From Lachnospiraceae bacterium (GTDB lineage Bacteria; Bacillota; Clostridia; Lachnospirales; Lachnospiraceae), in contig JAFYMC010000037.1 of assembly GCA_017556805.1 (NCBI GenBank), positions 1 to 44,869 on the forward strand: a DNA stretch of 44,869 nucleotides, in the 5' to 3' direction. Shown here piece after piece: positions 16,886 through 24,589 of this stretch (position 1 is the stretch's first letter; each line of letters opens with the position of its first letter). The notes under the pieces were generated by a model. It was not told where the DNA came from. It saw nothing but the letters and a program-made list of their open reading frames with translations, and searched no databases. A program made the position numbers and the translations under genes.

Positions 16886-16905
16886 AGGTGATATGGTGTC
16901 GGTGT

Positions 16906-17865
16906 TTAGCCGAATAGCTGTACATAGACCGACATCAGCAGTCCGGCAAGGAGTCCGGCGATTGCTTTTGTGAAAAGATAGTGTGCGAACGGGAGCGCTG
17001 TTCCCGCCAGCACACTTTTTGTTTGTGCGGCTGCAGACAAGCCTCCGAAGGTGACAAAACCCGTCACAAGAGGGATGAATACAGAGGAAGGCAGGGAAAG
17101 CGCAGCAAGGGAAGCGCTTCCTGAGGTGATTTCCAAAAACGCACCGGCACAGGAAAGAACCGGAGCAGGAAGCGGCAGGACCGCAAGCAAAGCGGCCAAA
17201 ACGGAAAACAGGATAATGTATCCCCCCACTCTTGTAAGAACGGAAAAAGCCTGTTCAATGGCTGCGTCCAGCTGTAGGAAGGAGAAGGTAAACCTTGATT
17301 TGACGGGAGCGACGCTATCGGAGCAAAAAGAACGGTCCGGCGCGTGTCTGAGAAAGTCACGATGAAGCAGCATTGCCGCCAGTACCGAGGACAAGGTTAC
17401 GATGAAGAATATCACATAGCACAGGTCCGGACGTTCCAGAACGGATACGGAAATAAAGCCCAATAAAAACAGAGGACTGGGATTGTTGCAAAGAGGAAGA
17501 AGGTAGCAACCTTCTTTTTTTGTGATTTTTCCGGAGTCTACGAGAGCGGATACGGTTTTCGCACCAATCGGAAGACCGGCGAAGAGACCGATAATGACGG
17601 CATAGCAGCCGGCGGGAGAACATCGGAACACAGGAGAAAGTACCGGTGCCAGACGATTCGCAATACTGTCGGACAGGCCGGTGGATAAAAACAAAGTGGA
17701 TAAAATCAAAAAAGGAAGGAGGCTCGGCAGAACCTGATTGAACCAGAGCAGAAGCCCGTTTTTGGCCCCGGAAAGGACGACGGAAGGGAATACCGGCAGA
17801 CAACACAAAAAAAGCAGCATAGCGCCTTTTACGAGGCGGGAACGCATGGATACGGACAAAGCCAT
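16906..17865 (-). CDS. ylbJ: Sporulation integral membrane protein YlbJ (SpoVV-like)
   Basis: The Bacillus homologue, YlbJ/SpoVV, moves dipicolinic acid across the outer forespore membrane during spore maturation. The 319-residue product has 8-9 membrane segments and nucleoside-transporter gate-type features: LPSLLPFLILS, GLFAGLPIGAKTVSALVDSGKI and LCNNPSPLFLLG. The start is followed by KGAMLLFLCCLPVFP. It begins 13 bases after the ylbM stop and is co-directional with it, as in the Bacillus ylb cluster. With the SASP gene nearby, this supports a spore-forming organism. Its ribosome site is weak (AGTGAG), so it may depend on coupling to ylbM. Confidence 0.88.
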   Translation of the reverse strand: MALSVSMRSRLVKGAMLLFLCCLPVFPSVVLSGAKNGLLLWFNQVLPSLLPFLILSTLFLSTGLSDSIANRLAPVLSPVFRCSPAGCYAVIIGLFAGLPIGAKTVSALVDSGKITKKEGCYLLPLCNNPSPLFLLGFISVSVLERPDLCYVIFFIVTLSSVLAAMLLHRDFLRHAPDRSFCSDSVAPVKSRFTFSFLQLDAAIEQAFSVLTRVGGYIILFSVLAALLAVLPLPAPVLSCAGAFLEITSGSASLAALSLPSSVFIPLVTGFVTFGGLSAAAQTKSVLAGTALPFAHYLFTKAIAGLLAGLLMSVYVQLFG

Positions 17866-17878
17866 GGAATTGTCTCAC

Positions 17879-19108
17879 TTAGAACTTGCCATTTGTAAAA
17901 GTATATGAAAAGTCATCCGGTAAAAGAACACCGTGTGTTTGGAAAGCTACGGTATTGTACAGGTCGGTAGCGGCAATGTCATAGGAAAGCAGTTCATTTT
18001 CTGCGGCGCTGCATCGTTTTGATTTTTGAGCAAGTTTTGTAAGGACCGGCAAAGAGGCGGTCTTTTTCCATGCCTTTAACAGTGGTGTTGCGCTTTCCTT
18101 AAAGCCCAGAATACGGGCATAACATACTTCGTTTTTGCGGAAGGAATTAAGCGTAGTCTGCGTAAGACCGGACAGAATGTGAACAAAGCATCGTTCAATC
18201 CGGGTGCGGGTATATTGCTTCGTCTTGATATGGTCAAGAAAGGTCTCGTAGTCACAGGTAGGGAAACGCTTACGAAGGCGTCCCGCAAGCTCCGGGGAAA
18301 CATCAGCGAAAGAAGAAAGACGGTCCGATTTTTCGGCAATGGCATACCGATACAAAGAGAGAAAATCCTCTGCAAAAACCGGTGCATACGGCTTTTTAGA
18401 AAGAAGTGCAGCGGCGGCCGTAGGAAGATTTTTCAGAAATCCTTCGGGAAAGGCTACGCCCGGTGTTAAAAGCTTGCGAAGGGCGGTAGCCGAAGAAAAG
18501 CCCTCGGACGGAACCGTGTCCTCGTGATATCCGGCGCCGAGTCTTCCGATGGTATACGGGGTGATGTCGCTTTTTCTGCGATATAGGGCCTTGCAATATT
18601 CCAGCCCTAAAAGGGCATTTGGGGACTCCAAAAGAGCCAGCGCTTTCTCGGTCAGATGAGGGCGTGCTGCAGAAAGTCTTGCCTGGGGAAAGGTAAGTCC
18701 GGCACGAAGACCCTCCTGTAAGGAGGGTTTATAAGCGGCCGGTTCCTCGCAAAGAAAGGCTGCGGTTTCGGTGTAAAGGGAAATCGGAACCTCTGCTTCG
18801 GTACCGAAACAAAGACTGTCCACACAGCCTAATTTGTCCAGAATCGTAACGGCGCCCTCTGCGAAATATTCGGCACTGCCGGTCGCATAGCAAAAAGGAA
18901 GCTCTAATACTACGTCTGCGCCGCAGGCAAGGGCACACTCCGCCCGGGTGAATTTATCCAGACAAGCCGGAATCCCTCGCTGGGTAAAGCTTCCGCTCAT
19001 GACTGCTACCACAAAATCCGCCCCGGTCACGCGGCGTGTTTCTGCAATGTGATATTCATGTCCCTTATGGAAGGGATTGTATTCTACGATAATACCGGCA
19101 ACTTTCAT
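17879..19108 (-). CDS. tmcAL: tRNA(Met) cytidine acetate ligase (YlbM/TmcAL)
   Basis: TmcAL makes N4-acetylcytidine at the wobble base of elongator tRNA-Met from acetate and ATP. The 409-residue protein opens VAGIIVEYNPFHKGHEYHI with the nucleotidyl-transferase HxGH at 14-17. It continues with VVAVMSGSFTQRGIPA, KFTRAECALACGADVVLELPF and the later VPSEGFSSATALRK. Length is as expected. The ATG at 19108 is preceded on the minus strand by AAGGAGAC. It lies 45 bases downstream of the response-regulator gene on the same strand; no strong terminator separates them, so partial read-through from the two-component operon is possible. Confidence 0.95.
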   Translation of the reverse strand: MKVAGIIVEYNPFHKGHEYHIAETRRVTGADFVVAVMSGSFTQRGIPACLDKFTRAECALACGADVVLELPFCYATGSAEYFAEGAVTILDKLGCVDSLCFGTEAEVPISLYTETAAFLCEEPAAYKPSLQEGLRAGLTFPQARLSAARPHLTEKALALLESPNALLGLEYCKALYRRKSDITPYTIGRLGAGYHEDTVPSEGFSSATALRKLLTPGVAFPEGFLKNLPTAAAALLSKKPYAPVFAEDFLSLYRYAIAEKSDRLSSFADVSPELAGRLRKRFPTCDYETFLDHIKTKQYTRTRIERCFVHILSGLTQTTLNSFRKNEVCYARILGFKESATPLLKAWKKTASLPVLTKLAQKSKRCSAAENELLSYDIAATDLYNTVAFQTHGVLLPDDFSYTFTNGKF

Positions 19109-19153
19109 GAGAGTCTCCTTATTTGTAATTGTGAAACCTGTTTTGAAAAGGTC

Positions 19154-19777
19154 TTACTGCACATGCTTATAATAATAAATAGCCAACTGGGTACGGTCTC
19201 TGACCTCCAGTTTTTCCAGAGTACTGCTTAAATAATTCCGTACGGTACCCTCGGATAAGAAAAGAGTCTGGGCGATTTCCTTGTTATTTAAGCCCTCGGC
19301 CACCAGCTTCATAATTTCGATTTCCTTCTCGTTTAACGGAAGCTCGGACACATCCGGTTCCTTCGGCGTGGATAAAATGTCCGGAATCTTTTTTATGACC
19401 TCGCTTCCGAATACATTTTGACCGCCGAATACGGCATGCAGGGCCGGGACAATGCTTTCAAAGTCCTGCTTTAAGAGGTATCCCTTAGCACCGAGCCGCA
19501 GGGCCCGGACAATGTATTCATCATCGGAAAAGGTGGTAAGAAAGAGTATTTTTGCAGCCGGATACTCCGCTAAAATAGCGGAAGCAGCGTCAAGCCCGTT
19601 CATGCCTTCCATACGGATGTCCATCAGAAGGATATCCGGCTGATGCTCCCGGTAAAGGGCAACGGCCTCTGTGCCGTCTTGGCCCAGGGCAGGAACCGTA
19701 ATGTCCGGTTCAGCCTCCAATATGGTTTTTAACGAAATGCCGACGACGCGGTCATCATCTACGACTAAAACTTTCAT
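19154..19777 (-). CDS. NarL/LuxR-family response regulator
   Basis: The 207-residue regulator has a receiver domain starting MKVLVVDDD, with acidic residues 7-9 and phospho-acceptor Asp53 in LLMDIRM. The output domain is a LuxR-type helix-turn-helix (about 140-200): LNEKEIEIMKLVAEGLNNKEIAQTLFLSEGTVRNYLS. ATG 19777 is preferred to TTG 19789, because TTGGAGG is the ribosome site itself. It directly follows its histidine kinase gene and lies opposite the ABC exporter at 21063-24294, which it probably controls. Candidate operator: the inverted repeat at 20959-20983. Confidence 0.95.
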   Translation of the reverse strand: MKVLVVDDDRVVGISLKTILEAEPDITVPALGQDGTEAVALYREHQPDILLMDIRMEGMNGLDAASAILAEYPAAKILFLTTFSDDEYIVRALRLGAKGYLLKQDFESIVPALHAVFGGQNVFGSEVIKKIPDILSTPKEPDVSELPLNEKEIEIMKLVAEGLNNKEIAQTLFLSEGTVRNYLSSTLEKLEVRDRTQLAIYYYKHVQ

Positions 19778-19815
19778 AGAAACCTCCAAGGTGGTATTTT
19801 GGGGAAAAGGAACGC

Positions 19816-20880
19816 TTAGTTCTGTTCCTTCGGAATGGACACAAAAATATGGAATCCGTTCTGAGTAGAGAAGCGGATGGTACCCTTTAGGGAAGCCACA
19901 CGTGCCTGCATATTTTCCAGTCCCATGCCGGTATTTTCCTCCGGAATACGGATGTCGGTACCGTTATCCGCAATGGACAAATTGTACAGGGACGTGTATT
20001 CTTTCATACTGATACGGATGGTGTCCGCATTGCTGTGCTTTGTAATATTTGCCAGAGCTTCTTTCATAATCGTGAGAAAACAATAGGTGACAGGCACCGG
20101 AAGCTCCGGTGCTATATCGTATTCAAAGGAAGTCCGGTAGGAAGTATAATCCGCCAAAAGCTGCTTTGCGGAGGTCTCCAAATCCAGCGCATCATCCCGC
20201 AAATCGTGGACACTGCTGCGGATGCCCTGCATGGCGGCATCCAGACTTTCCTTTAGGAGAAGAAGAGACTCATCGTCCTTTTTTACGGTCAGCATGGCGC
20301 CTACCTGCAAAATGGAACGGGACAACAGGTGTCCCACATTATCGTGAATTTCTCGCGCAATACGAGTACGTTCCTGCAGCGTGGCAATCTTAATTCCGGC
20401 ATCCTGATTCTCCATCAGAGTCTGAGCCTTTTCCTGTAAGGAAAGCTTTTCCTCCTTATCGGTGTCTCGTAATTTTATCAAGTCGGATAAAGCTTGTGAC
20501 AACCGGCGTTCTCTGTAGGAAAGAAGTAAGGAAACTGCCAGCAAAAATAAAACCAAAAAACAAGTGGAAATATCATCAAAGGTAAAGAAGGAACGAATTA
20601 CCGGTAATAAAGAAGCCAGCAGCACCGGTGTCGGACGCTTCACACATAACGGATAACAAAGTACCGGAAGGAAAAACAGTACCTCCGGGAAAAAGATGCT
20701 GAAGAGTGTTCCCAGGCCGAATAGCCCGTAGGAAAAAGGTAGGGAGGAAACCAGCTCCTCTATCGTAAGAAAAATGAACACGCAGAGAAGGAGGATAATC
20801 GGTTTGACGGAAGGTTCTGTGGTTAACAGAAGTACCAGACCGAAAAACAGCAGTATCAGCTTATCTACGATTCCTCTCAT
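19816..20880 (-). CDS. Sensor histidine kinase, HisKA_3 (DesK/LiaS-like) type
   Basis: A 354-residue kinase with four to six N-terminal membrane segments (1-120) and no sizable extracellular sensor domain. A coiled segment (about 122-160) leads to the dimerisation motif ERTRIAREIHDNVGH with phospho-accepting His179, and then a short HATPase domain with MKEALANITKHSNA and GMGLENMQARV. The lack of an external domain suggests it senses the membrane itself or a partner transporter. AAAGGAGGAA precedes the ATG. It is the first gene of the minus-strand pair, divergent from the ABC exporter. Confidence 0.93.
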   Translation of the reverse strand: MRGIVDKLILLFFGLVLLLTTEPSVKPIILLLCVFIFLTIEELVSSLPFSYGLFGLGTLFSIFFPEVLFFLPVLCYPLCVKRPTPVLLASLLPVIRSFFTFDDISTCFLVLFLLAVSLLLSYRERRLSQALSDLIKLRDTDKEEKLSLQEKAQTLMENQDAGIKIATLQERTRIAREIHDNVGHLLSRSILQVGAMLTVKKDDESLLLLKESLDAAMQGIRSSVHDLRDDALDLETSAKQLLADYTSYRTSFEYDIAPELPVPVTYCFLTIMKEALANITKHSNADTIRISMKEYTSLYNLSIADNGTDIRIPEENTGMGLENMQARVASLKGTIRFSTQNGFHIFVSIPKEQN

Positions 20881-20958
20881 GGGAACTTCCTCCTTTCTTT
20901 ATTTCCAAACTAAGTGTACCACACATTTCCGGGAATGAAAAGCCAAAAACCGATGACA

Positions 20959-20983
20959 TTTGTCACTTTCTCTTTCTGACAAA
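20959..20983. promoter_or_regulatory. Inverted repeat in the divergent TCS/ABC control region
   Basis: TTTGTCA (20959-20965) and TGACAAA (20977-20983) are perfect 7-bp arms separated by 11 bases, a spacing near two helical turns. It lies between the kinase gene and the exporter, so it is a candidate binding site for the response regulator at 19154. The plus-strand -10 candidate is TATGAT at 21013-21018. Confidence 0.45.
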
Positions 20984-21062
20984 CGACACTGGAATGTGAG
21001 TTTTGTCTTTGGTATGATAGGGCCATAAGATGCGAAATCGTGGGAAAACGAAAGGAGACACT

Positions 21063-22010
21063 ATGAATACAGTTGTTAAGATTGAGAATCTGGTAAAGCG
21101 GTATAAGGAGCTGGTGGCAGTGGATCACATGAATCTGTCCATTAAGAAGGGTGAGATTTTCGGGCTGTTGGGACCAAACGGCAGCGGCAAATCCACCATT
21201 ATTAATTGCCTGCTTTCTTTAACGGAGTATGATAAGGGAGAGATTACCGTGTTTGGGGAGAAGATGCGGGCGGACAATTATTCCGTGAAGGGACGCATCG
21301 GTGTGGTACTGCAGAATGTGGCAGTGTTTGACGAACTGACGGTGTATGAAAATATCGACTATTTTTGCAGCTTGTATATAAAGGATAAGGAACAGAGGAA
21401 AACACTGGTACAGGAGGCAATCGCCTTTGTAGGCCTTGAGGACTTTACAAAGTTCTATCCGAAGAAGTTGTCCGGCGGTTTGCTTCGCCGGTTAAACATT
21501 GCCTGTGGCATTGCCCACAAGCCGGAACTGATTATTTTTGATGAGCCGACGGTGGCTATCGATCCCCAGAGCAGGAACAAAATTTTAGAGGGAATTATGG
21601 AGTTAAATCGCCAGGGAGCAACGATTATTTATACCTCTCACTATATGGAAGAGGTAGAGCAGCTTTGTTCCAGAATTGCCATTATCGACAAGGGACAGTT
21701 GGTGGCAACCGGTACGAAGGATGAGCTTAAGAGCATGATTCAGACCGGTGAAACCATTCGAGTGGAAGTGCCGGAGCTGACAAGCGAGGCGTTGTTTGGG
21801 TTACAAAAGCTTTCTCATGTGATTTCCGTGGAATACAACGACGGTCTGGCAATTATTAAGTGTAGCGGCGGCAGACATAATGTACTTCATGTATTGGAGT
21901 ACTTAAGCAATACCGGAACCTCTTTCGGAAGAGTGTTTGCAGAGCAGCCGACCTTAAATGATGTGTTCCTTGAGGTTACCGGCAAGGAACTTAGGGACGA
22001 AGTACAGTAA
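21063..22010 (+). CDS. ABC-2 exporter ATP-binding protein
   Basis: The 315-residue ATPase energises the two permeases encoded next. Visible are Walker A GPNGSGKST (37-45), the Q-loop region VVLQNVAVF, signature LSGGLLRRL (137-145), and Walker B LIIFDEPTVAIDP (157-169). The signature has Leu where most families have Gln after LSGG. A C-terminal extension (about 225-315) is typical of antibiotic and Nod-type exporters. ATG 21063 follows AAAGGAGA; a longer frame from 21030 lacks a ribosome site. The next gene follows closely. Confidence 0.95.
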   Translation: MNTVVKIENLVKRYKELVAVDHMNLSIKKGEIFGLLGPNGSGKSTIINCLLSLTEYDKGEITVFGEKMRADNYSVKGRIGVVLQNVAVFDELTVYENIDYFCSLYIKDKEQRKTLVQEAIAFVGLEDFTKFYPKKLSGGLLRRLNIACGIAHKPELIIFDEPTVAIDPQSRNKILEGIMELNRQGATIIYTSHYMEEVEQLCSRIAIIDKGQLVATGTKDELKSMIQTGETIRVEVPELTSEALFGLQKLSHVISVEYNDGLAIIKCSGGRHNVLHVLEYLSNTGTSFGRVFAEQPTLNDVFLEVTGKELRDEVQ

Positions 22011-22021
22011 GGGGGATGACA

Positions 22022-23167
22022 ATGGTACATTATGTTTATCGATTAAAACGATTGTTGCGGATGAGGCAGCTGTTTTTCTGGTCTATTTTGTTTCCGCTCC
22101 TTTTAGGAACGGTATTTAAAGTGGCCTTTTCGGATGCCACAAGTAAGGACTGGGGATTTGTGACGATTCCGGTGGCGGTAGTCACAGAAGAGGGAGCTAC
22201 AAGTGAGGAAGCTTTTGTTACGTTTCTTAGAGAAATGAAAGACGGAGATACCCCGTTTTTTACGGTAACGGAAAGTGACAGAGAGACTGCAGAAACTATG
22301 CTGAATGACGGAGAGTTGAGTGCGGTGATTGTAATGGGGGAGGAAACGAAGGTACTTCTTAAAGAGAACGGTCTTAATTCCACGATTGTAAAGACGGTAG
22401 TGGATGGATATTTGCAGAGTAAGGATATGTTTATAGAGGCAGCAATGAAAGGGAAGCTGTCAGAGGTGACAGAGGCCTTTTCGGAGGAGGTTACAACCCT
22501 TTCTGCAAAGGAGTTTGAGGGTGCCACAACAGATCCGTTTGTACAGTATTTCCAGGCGCTCATTGCCATGGCAAGTCTGTATGGAGCTATGTACGGGCTT
22601 ATGAATACCAATGAGTTGAATCAGAAGCTTGCCTATGTATCAGCAAGACGTTTGGCAGCACCAATGCGAATTGTGCCGACGGTGGTTTGTGATGTGGCAG
22701 CGGCCTTTACGATTCAGTACTTGCAGTTTTTGATTAACATAGTGTATTTCGTCTTGATACTGAAGGTAGACTTTGGCAACGTAAACGGTTGGCTGTTTTT
22801 AGGCGGAGTGTTCTATAGTTTGCTAGGTGTAATAAATGGGTACTTTATCGGAACCGTAGTACAAAAAAGCGACAGCTTGCAGAATTCCATTATGATGGGA
22901 ACAACCATGTTCAGCTGTTTTTTGGCAGGTCTTATGGTAGGAAATATTCGTATGGCAATTGAACTGACGGTACCGGTTGTAAACAGGATCAATCAGGCAA
23001 CCCTGATTGCGGATTCCTTGCAAGCACTGTGTATTATGGGTGACCTGGAGAAGTTTGCAAGTTGCATATTTGGCATTGTTATTTGGTGCGTTTGCTTAAT
23101 GGTCGGAAGCATGCTTGTTGTTATGCTTCGTCAGAAAAGAGCGGGAAGGAGCGTGGCGAAGGCATGA
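22022..23167 (+). CDS. ABC-2 family permease (first of pair)
   Basis: A 381-residue permease with one N-terminal membrane helix (about 15-35) and a large external domain (about 36-180) rich in acidic residues. Five or six helices then fill the C-terminal half, as in the ABC-2 type 3 exporters (YhgE/NatB class). AAGGGGG ends 7 bases before ATG 22022; ATG 22016 would leave no spacing. It forms half of the transmembrane channel with the following permease. The substrate is unknown; the divergent two-component system suggests a toxic peptide or antibiotic. Confidence 0.88.
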   Translation: MVHYVYRLKRLLRMRQLFFWSILFPLLLGTVFKVAFSDATSKDWGFVTIPVAVVTEEGATSEEAFVTFLREMKDGDTPFFTVTESDRETAETMLNDGELSAVIVMGEETKVLLKENGLNSTIVKTVVDGYLQSKDMFIEAAMKGKLSEVTEAFSEEVTTLSAKEFEGATTDPFVQYFQALIAMASLYGAMYGLMNTNELNQKLAYVSARRLAAPMRIVPTVVCDVAAAFTIQYLQFLINIVYFVLILKVDFGNVNGWLFLGGVFYSLLGVINGYFIGTVVQKSDSLQNSIMMGTTMFSCFLAGLMVGNIRMAIELTVPVVNRINQATLIADSLQALCIMGDLEKFASCIFGIVIWCVCLMVGSMLVVMLRQKRAGRSVAKA

Positions 23168-24294
23168 GTGTCGTATTAAAAATTGTAAAGAAGGCGTTGC
23201 CTTCCGTAAGTGCATATTTTGTGATTTTCTTCGTGCTTATCGTTATAATGTCTTTTTTCTCGGGAAAGGACCAGGAGAAGATGTATCAGGCTACGGAGCT
23301 TACCATTTATGCGGAGGATAAGGAAGCGTCGGTACTGTCGAAAGCGTTGCTTACCTATCTGGCACAGGAAAACGAAGTAGAGACGGAGTATGATAAGGAA
23401 CTTTTATCGGATCTTATCTTTGCCGGCATGGTGGATTATGTGGTGTATGTGGAGGATGGTTTTGAAGAAAGCTTCCTGGCAGGAGAAAAAGGTGGAATCG
23501 AACGCCTAAGCACAAAGCCGAACATGGCCTATGTAGATCAGAAAATCGAGATGTTTTTCCAATATGTGAGAGCGGAGCTTGCCATGGGAAAGGAAATGGA
23601 GGAGGCCTGTGCATCTGTATTAAAGAATACGGAGCATCGTGCGGTAACCGAGGTGCTGTCGGGGCGTGATGCCATGAGTACACGACCGGGATATTTCTTC
23701 TTTACTTTCCTGGCCTATATCATTCCGTGTATTTTGATTATGATATTGGGACCGGTGATGCACGCTTTTTACCGGAAGGATATTAAGATGCGGACCGATT
23801 GCGGAAAGGTGAGTGTGCGAAAGCAAAACATTGAGGTGGTAAAGGGGATTGTAGTGGTGGCCATCCTTGTGTGGGCACTGTTTATGGGACTGGGTGCCGT
23901 TATTTATCACAGAGACTTCACGATGGCGGAATATTTACTCGGTACTTTAAACAGCTTTACCATATTGTTGTTTTCAGTGGCGGTTTCGGTAGTACTGGGC
24001 GTATTGTTACCGAGTGTGGATGCCTTAAACGGTGCCAGCAATATACTGGGGCTCGGTATGTCTTTTTTTAGCGGTGTTTTTTTACCGGAGCACTTGTTGC
24101 CTGATTATGTGAACATCATCGGTGAGTTCTTACCGGCGGGCTGGTATATGAAGAATGTAAGATTGCTCAATGTAGAGAATGCGGCGACCACACATTTTAC
24201 GGAGTTTTTGGTAAACTGTGGAATAATAACGGCTTTTGCGGTAGCGGTATTTTTCGTGTTTTTAGTAGTGGTAAAGAGAAGAAAAGCGGCGTAA
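23164..24294 (+). CDS. ABC-2 family permease (second of pair)
   Basis: 376 residues with the same layout as the previous gene: one N-terminal helix (about 15-35), an external domain (about 36-170) and five to six C-terminal helices, with LGLGMSFFSGVFLPEHLLP before the last. The ATG overlaps the preceding stop by four bases (ATGA), so it is translationally coupled; an in-frame extension to 23062 lies inside the previous gene and is rejected. The pair probably forms a heterodimeric channel. A strong terminator follows. Confidence 0.87.
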   Translation: MSVVLKIVKKALPSVSAYFVIFFVLIVIMSFFSGKDQEKMYQATELTIYAEDKEASVLSKALLTYLAQENEVETEYDKELLSDLIFAGMVDYVVYVEDGFEESFLAGEKGGIERLSTKPNMAYVDQKIEMFFQYVRAELAMGKEMEEACASVLKNTEHRAVTEVLSGRDAMSTRPGYFFFTFLAYIIPCILIMILGPVMHAFYRKDIKMRTDCGKVSVRKQNIEVVKGIVVVAILVWALFMGLGAVIYHRDFTMAEYLLGTLNSFTILLFSVAVSVVLGVLLPSVDALNGASNILGLGMSFFSGVFLPEHLLPDYVNIIGEFLPAGWYMKNVRLLNVENAATTHFTEFLVNCGIITAFAVAVFFVFLVVVKRRKAA

Positions 24295-24306
24295 AAAAGC
24301 AAATAG

Positions 24307-24345
24307 AAAGCGGCTGTGTAAGGCAAATCTTACAGCCGCTTTTTG
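24307..24345 (+). terminator. Terminator of the ABC-2 exporter operon
   Basis: AAAGCGGCTGT-TAAG pairs with CTTACAGCCGCTTT around GCAAAT, one bulged base, ending in a T-run. Confidence 0.9.
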
Positions 24346-24390
24346 TATTGAAAAGTGGGATGAAGAGGAAGGAAATTCTAATTTGGGTAC

Positions 24391-24419
24391 TTGGATTTTT
24401 CTTTTGTTTGGAGTATAAT
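24391..24419 (+). promoter_or_regulatory. Promoter of the flavin reductase gene
   Basis: TTGGAT (24391-24396), 17 bases, TATAAT (24414-24419). The resulting leader of about 165 bases contains the palindromic element at 24440-24536. Confidence 0.6.
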
Positions 24420-24439
24420 ATTCGCGAAGGCAAAACGAG

Positions 24440-24536
24440 TATGCCAAGGAAAGTCCGACGGATGCTTGCATCCGGGAGGGCGTTGCTTGGCATAGGAGCG
24501 CGCACGCGAGCCATGGAAAACGAAGTTTTACATGGC
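24440..24536 (+). repeat. Palindromic leader element with two hairpins
   Basis: Hairpin 1: TATGCCAAG (24440-24448) with CTTGGCATA (24486-24494), containing an inner perfect hairpin CGGATGC/GCATCCG (24459-24465 and 24468-24474). Hairpin 2: GCCATGGAAAAC (24510-24521) with GTTTTACATGGC (24525-24536), one mismatch, loop GAA. It is GC-richer than its surroundings and lies between the promoter and the ribosome site of the next gene. The 81-codon frame that spans it has no protein features. Confidence 0.6.
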
Positions 24537-24589
24537 TTTGCCGAGCGAAGAAAGAGGATTAAAGTAATACTACAAAGGAGAGTCGGTTT

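Noticed and set aside
22036-22611. Minus-strand frame of 191 codons inside the first ABC-2 permease
   Set aside because: Opposite-strand shadow of a gene with good codon use; no ribosome site.
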